In this document: one piece after another, positions 7,180 through 9,978 of the stretch
How positions within the stretch are numbered: position 1 is the stretch's first letter
Layout of the letters: every line of letters begins with the position of its first letter
Origin: Chrysiogenales bacterium
Lineage (GTDB): Bacteria > Acidobacteriota > Aminicenantia > UBA2199
Assembly: GCA_004525465.1 (NCBI GenBank)
Contig: SPCN01000067.1
Location: forward strand, 1-9,978
DNA length: 9,978 nucleotides
Direction of reading: 5' to 3'
Program-made: the position numbers and the translations under genes
The notes under the pieces: generated by a model
Seen by the model: only the letters and a program-made list of their open reading frames with translations
Told to the model about the DNA's origin: nothing
The model's database searches: none

Positions 7180-9732
7180 TCAATCGACGGTGATGGATTT
7201 GGAGACGTTTTTCGGCACATCGGGATGTACACCGTGATTTTCAATGTGGGCGCGATTGAGGTACTTCATCTTGGCCACCGACATTTTCAAGGCCAGCAGC
7301 TGCAGTACCACGGCTGCCTGGAAAATGAAAATATTGCTGTCACCGCTGCGCGGGATCTTTATATATTTGAAAAAATAGCCATCCATTGCAGCCGGTCTGC
7401 CCTCCAGAGCCTTCTTCAGCTCTTCATTTTCCTCGGCGATCAGCACCACATCGGCGCCACGGATCTTGTGGGTATGGATCTGCGAAATGGTGATGCGGAT
7501 ATCGCGCTCTTGGGGCGGGCATACGAAGATCAGGGGATAGTTGGAAAAATATTTTTCGGCGTTGACCTGTTCCCGGAATTGACGGTAAAGATCCTGGCAG
7601 TTTATTTTTCCGGAGCCCAAAAGCGGATCGTTTTTGATCTCGGTACTGAAATCACTGAATTTAAAATCATGGATCCAATTGAAAAAACGGTCGGCGACTT
7701 TCTGCCGGTCGCCCTCCGGGACAGCCTGGTTGTGAAACAACGTACGGCTGAAATCGGCCATGTCGGAGAGGACGTTTTCCAGGTCCATGAACGAATACAG
7801 GGTACTTTTACCCAGGATGGTATTGGGTCCATGCTTGAATTCAGCCGCATCGTAGCCTTCGGCATGGTTCAGCACCACCTCCCTGATCTTCAGCGCCCCT
7901 TCACGGGCCAGCCCGATCAACGAGGTTCCCAGAATATGGATCGAGGGTTTGAGAAAGAATTTGAGCATAACCTCTGTGATGTCCTCTTCACAAGTCTTCA
8001 GCGTGTAGCCGATAAGATGCGTGACCTTTTCAAGATTCGCCTGCGGCTGCGACGCGTCCTTTTTCATGCTGGCGGCGAGCAGGTAAAAAAGGGCCAGCTG
8101 GGCGCTAAAAGATTTTGTGGCGGCCACGGCGATTTCCGGTCCGCACAAAAGCGGCAGAAAAAATTCGGCTTTTTCCTGGGGGATGGTGGAATTTTCATTG
8201 TTGACCACAGCGATAATGCGAATCAGTTTTCCGAATTTTTCCCACACCTGGTTCAGGATATCAACCAGGTCCTTGGTTTCCCCCGACTGGGTAATGGCAA
8301 CCAACACGTCGCCTGCACGCAGGCTGTTGACGTAAACGGAGCGGAACAGATCCGGATTGCAGGGGACGATGCCCAGGGAGGTCAGATTGTTGAAGAAAAA
8401 ACCCGCCGTCAGCGCGGCATGGTAGGATGTGCCGGAGCCGATAAAGAACACTCTGCCGCCGGCGGCGAAGCTCTGCTGGAACATGGCCACGGTTTCATCC
8501 TTGAAACGGATGACTTTGCGCTTTTTTTTCCAGATAATGATCAGGTCCAGGGTGAAAAGAGCCTGGTAATATTCCTCGCCGAATTCGCGCAGTTCGCGCA
8601 GTAGCTGGGCTTCGTCGGAAGAAAAAAATGCCGGCGCATCGTTGGGCCGATCCGGGGATTGGAGATCATTGATTTCCCTGGCTATGCCTTCAAAGCTCGG
8701 GCTGCCGACGATATTTAAAAAAGCATCCTTCAGCTTGTCCCGTTCGAATATGGTGTAGAGCTTGAGTAGTTCGAAAACGATCTCCTTGCAATCACGGTCG
8801 TGGCGTTCAAAGACCGAAAAATACGGTTTTTCCCAGTTCAAGGTAAAATAGTATTTCAGCATCATGTCCAGATTCACCATCGTGGAAGCGATTTCCTGCT
8901 CCATAAAAAAATGATACTTGGGCTGCAGGGTGATATCGGCGATGTTCAATTTCGAGCGCTTAAGCCCGGGCAGGCAACGCTGGCCGTCGGCAAGCGAAAA
9001 AACGAAATAGCTGTCGGCAGTGAAATAAATACCCTGCCCCTCGACCAGGGGGATGAGGAAACGAGTCTTGGCCAGGACCGAGGTCAAGTCGGAAGATACG
9101 ACGATGAAATCGCCGTCTTCGTCGCTGCCTTTGCCGGCGTACAGCGACGAACCGGCCTTGACGGCGAAGATGCCGTCGAATTCCGCTGAGGCGAAGCAGG
9201 CGGCATAGGACCCCACCGCCTTCTGGTTGGCGCGGAGAATGGCTTGCAGCAGGTCAGTGACCAGGGTTTGCCGATCCGGATTTTTACGCAGGGCCAGCTG
9301 CTCTTGGTAATAATGTTCAACCAGATGCACCAGCATCTCCCCGTCATTATCCGAAATGATACGGTGACGGGCTTCGCTGAGAAACTCCTTCAGGCTGTCG
9401 GTGTTGGAAATATTGCCGTTATGGGCTCCCAGCAAGCGCGTTCGACAATTCACCTCGTGGGGCTGGGCATTTTCATCGGTCACCGAACCATAGGTGGCCC
9501 AGCGCACCTGGCCGATAAACTTGTAGCCGCTCAGTTTTTCCAGATCAAGTTCATGGATGACCTTGCTGGGCGACCCCACTTTTTTTTTTAAAGTGACGGT
9601 TCCGTTATTTTTGAAAAAAGCACCGCCGGTGGAATCATAGCCCCGATACTCGAGCTTCTTCAGCAGGAATGAACCGACCCGGCCCAACCGGGGATTGTTT
9701 TTGGCATAGACGATTCCGACGACACCGCACAT
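7180..9732 (-). CDS. glmS: Glucosamine-6-phosphate synthase (isomerizing) homologue, enlarged GlmS-like
   Basis: GlmS makes glucosamine-6-phosphate from fructose-6-phosphate and glutamine in the cytoplasm, the first step to UDP-GlcNAc for peptidoglycan and lipopolysaccharide. The ATG at 9732 is chosen over a GTG two codons upstream because it puts the nucleophile Cys directly after Met (MCGVVGI) and has AAGGAG 5 bases before it. The class II glutaminase domain (2 to ~240) has LEYRGYDSTG, RWATYG (77-82), HNG (104-106) and Asp130. SIS1 (~427-555) has GSGTSYH, TQSGET (481-486) and ATKSF. SIS2 has EGALKIRE (611-618), HAEGYDAAEFKHGP with His634, and a C-terminal SKSITVD with Lys845, the Schiff-base lysine. 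At 850 residues it is about 240 longer than E. coli GlmS (609). The extra length lies mainly at ~282-424 and ~643-730. It probably shares a transcript with the upstream corA-like gene. It could be the sole GlmS or a specialised paralogue. Confidence 0.9.
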   Translation of the reverse strand: MCGVVGIVYAKNNPRLGRVGSFLLKKLEYRGYDSTGGAFFKNNGTVTLKKKVGSPSKVIHELDLEKLSGYKFIGQVRWATYGSVTDENAQPHEVNCRTRLLGAHNGNISNTDSLKEFLSEARHRIISDNDGEMLVHLVEHYYQEQLALRKNPDRQTLVTDLLQAILRANQKAVGSYAACFASAEFDGIFAVKAGSSLYAGKGSDEDGDFIVVSSDLTSVLAKTRFLIPLVEGQGIYFTADSYFVFSLADGQRCLPGLKRSKLNIADITLQPKYHFFMEQEIASTMVNLDMMLKYYFTLNWEKPYFSVFERHDRDCKEIVFELLKLYTIFERDKLKDAFLNIVGSPSFEGIAREINDLQSPDRPNDAPAFFSSDEAQLLRELREFGEEYYQALFTLDLIIIWKKKRKVIRFKDETVAMFQQSFAAGGRVFFIGSGTSYHAALTAGFFFNNLTSLGIVPCNPDLFRSVYVNSLRAGDVLVAITQSGETKDLVDILNQVWEKFGKLIRIIAVVNNENSTIPQEKAEFFLPLLCGPEIAVAATKSFSAQLALFYLLAASMKKDASQPQANLEKVTHLIGYTLKTCEEDITEVMLKFFLKPSIHILGTSLIGLAREGALKIREVVLNHAEGYDAAEFKHGPNTILGKSTLYSFMDLENVLSDMADFSRTLFHNQAVPEGDRQKVADRFFNWIHDFKFSDFSTEIKNDPLLGSGKINCQDLYRQFREQVNAEKYFSNYPLIFVCPPQERDIRITISQIHTHKIRGADVVLIAEENEELKKALEGRPAAMDGYFFKYIKIPRSGDSNIFIFQAAVVLQLLALKMSVAKMKYLNRAHIENHGVHPDVPKNVSKSITVD

Positions 9733-9737
9733 TCTCA

Positions 9738-9743
9738 CTCCTT
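9738..9743 (-). promoter_or_regulatory. Ribosome binding site that decides the glmS start
   Basis: On the minus strand AAGGAG ends 5 bases before the ATG at 9732. An alternative in-frame GTG at 9738 overlaps this site and would put Arg-Met before the catalytic Cys, so the ATG is the real start. Confidence 0.8.
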
Positions 9744-9777
9744 AAAAAAAGCGAACCACCATTTTGTAAATTTGCTT

Positions 9778-9978
9778 TCACCACTTCTTGCGCTTCCAAA
9801 AGAAAAGGAAGCTGATGGCGGAAACCACGGCCAGCGACAAGACAAGCACAAAGGCCAGGGGATGATGCTGCAGCGGGAAACGAACGTTCATGGAAAAGAT
9901 GCTGACCACCAGCGTCGGCATCATGATGGTGATGGTGATGATGTTCAGTGTCTTCATCAGCACGTTCAGATTGTTGCC
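9778..9978 (-). CDS. CorA-family magnesium/divalent cation transporter, C-terminal part
   Basis: The last 66 residues of a minus-strand gene that runs off the right edge are visible. They match the pore end of CorA channels: a lead-in GNNLNVLMKTLN, a first membrane helix (about residues 12-28 as visible), the loop after it, a second helix PLAFVLVLSLAVVSAISFLF, and a basic end KRKKW facing the cytoplasm. CorA proteins are homopentamers that take up Mg2+, and in some members Co2+, Ni2+ or Zn2+. The signature GMN at the end of helix 1 reads SMN here (Ser29-Met30-Asn31 of the visible part). The frame is open to the window edge, so the gene is partial rather than a small protein; the GTG and ATG codons near the edge are internal. 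The stop lies 45 bases before the glmS start, which suggests one transcript. Confidence 0.85.
   Translation of the reverse strand, partial: GNNLNVLMKTLNIITITIMMPTLVVSIFSMNVRFPLQHHPLAFVLVLSLAVVSAISFLFFWKRKKW

Noticed and set aside
6676..8604. A 642-codon open frame on the + strand crossing the MBOAT end and the glmS antisense.
   Set aside because: It overlaps two well-supported genes with clear motifs, its translation matches no domain and changes character at the MBOAT/glmS junction. It is a codon-bias shadow.
9730..9738. GTG at 9738 as the glmS start.
   Set aside because: It would place two residues before the Met-Cys pair, and the catalytic Cys must become N-terminal. It also overlaps the ribosome binding site.
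9744..9750. A run of seven A (T-run on the - strand) between corA and glmS as an intrinsic terminator.
   Set aside because: The sequence before it on the - strand forms no convincing GC-rich stem.

Overview
The window is chromosomal bacterial DNA, moderately GC-rich and densely coding. It holds seven protein genes, two of which run off the window ends. I see no rRNA, tRNA, CRISPR array, insertion sequence or phage genes. An AlgI-type MBOAT acyltransferase, a periplasmic-type cell-wall amidase and a membrane-bound Fe-S/heme quinone oxidoreductase of the ETF:menaquinone oxidoreductase (EMO) type suggest a diderm bacterium with anaerobic or fatty-acid/amino-acid-oxidising metabolism. An Acidobacteriota/Aminicenantota-like or deltaproteobacterial-type source would fit, but that is only a low-confidence inference from gene style.

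The left part (1-3338, + strand) has the 3' end of an Amidase_3 N-acetylmuramoyl-L-alanine amidase. It overlaps by 4 bases a membrane-anchored GerMN-domain protein, so the two form a translationally coupled envelope pair. After a 75-base gap and a strong ribosome binding site comes a 656-residue membrane-anchored Fe-S oxidoreductase. It has a NarI-like membrane domain, two 4Fe-4S motifs and two CCG domains, of which the first has lost its last cysteine.

The middle part (3350-7150, + strand) has a GT-C type membrane glycosyltransferase whose 5' end appears to be frameshifted: restoring one base near 3389-3391 would add a start codon and about 71 residues. It is followed by an AlgI-like MBOAT O-acyltransferase with its own extended -10 promoter. 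Together they look like envelope glycan synthesis and decoration genes.

The right part (7180-9978, - strand) is convergent with the first two. It has the 3' end of a CorA-type Mg2+ transporter, with SMN in place of the signature GMN, and 45 bases downstream a large glucosamine-6-phosphate synthase homologue of 850 residues. That GlmS-like protein keeps the catalytic Cys1, the C-terminal Lys and the SIS motifs. It carries two extra blocks, one between the glutaminase and the first SIS domain and one inside the second SIS domain, and it has several active-site substitutions.

Nothing here amounts to a clearly new defence or mobile system. The best leads are the enlarged GlmS-like enzyme, the split start of the glycosyltransferase gene, and the substitutions in the CorA and CCG motifs.
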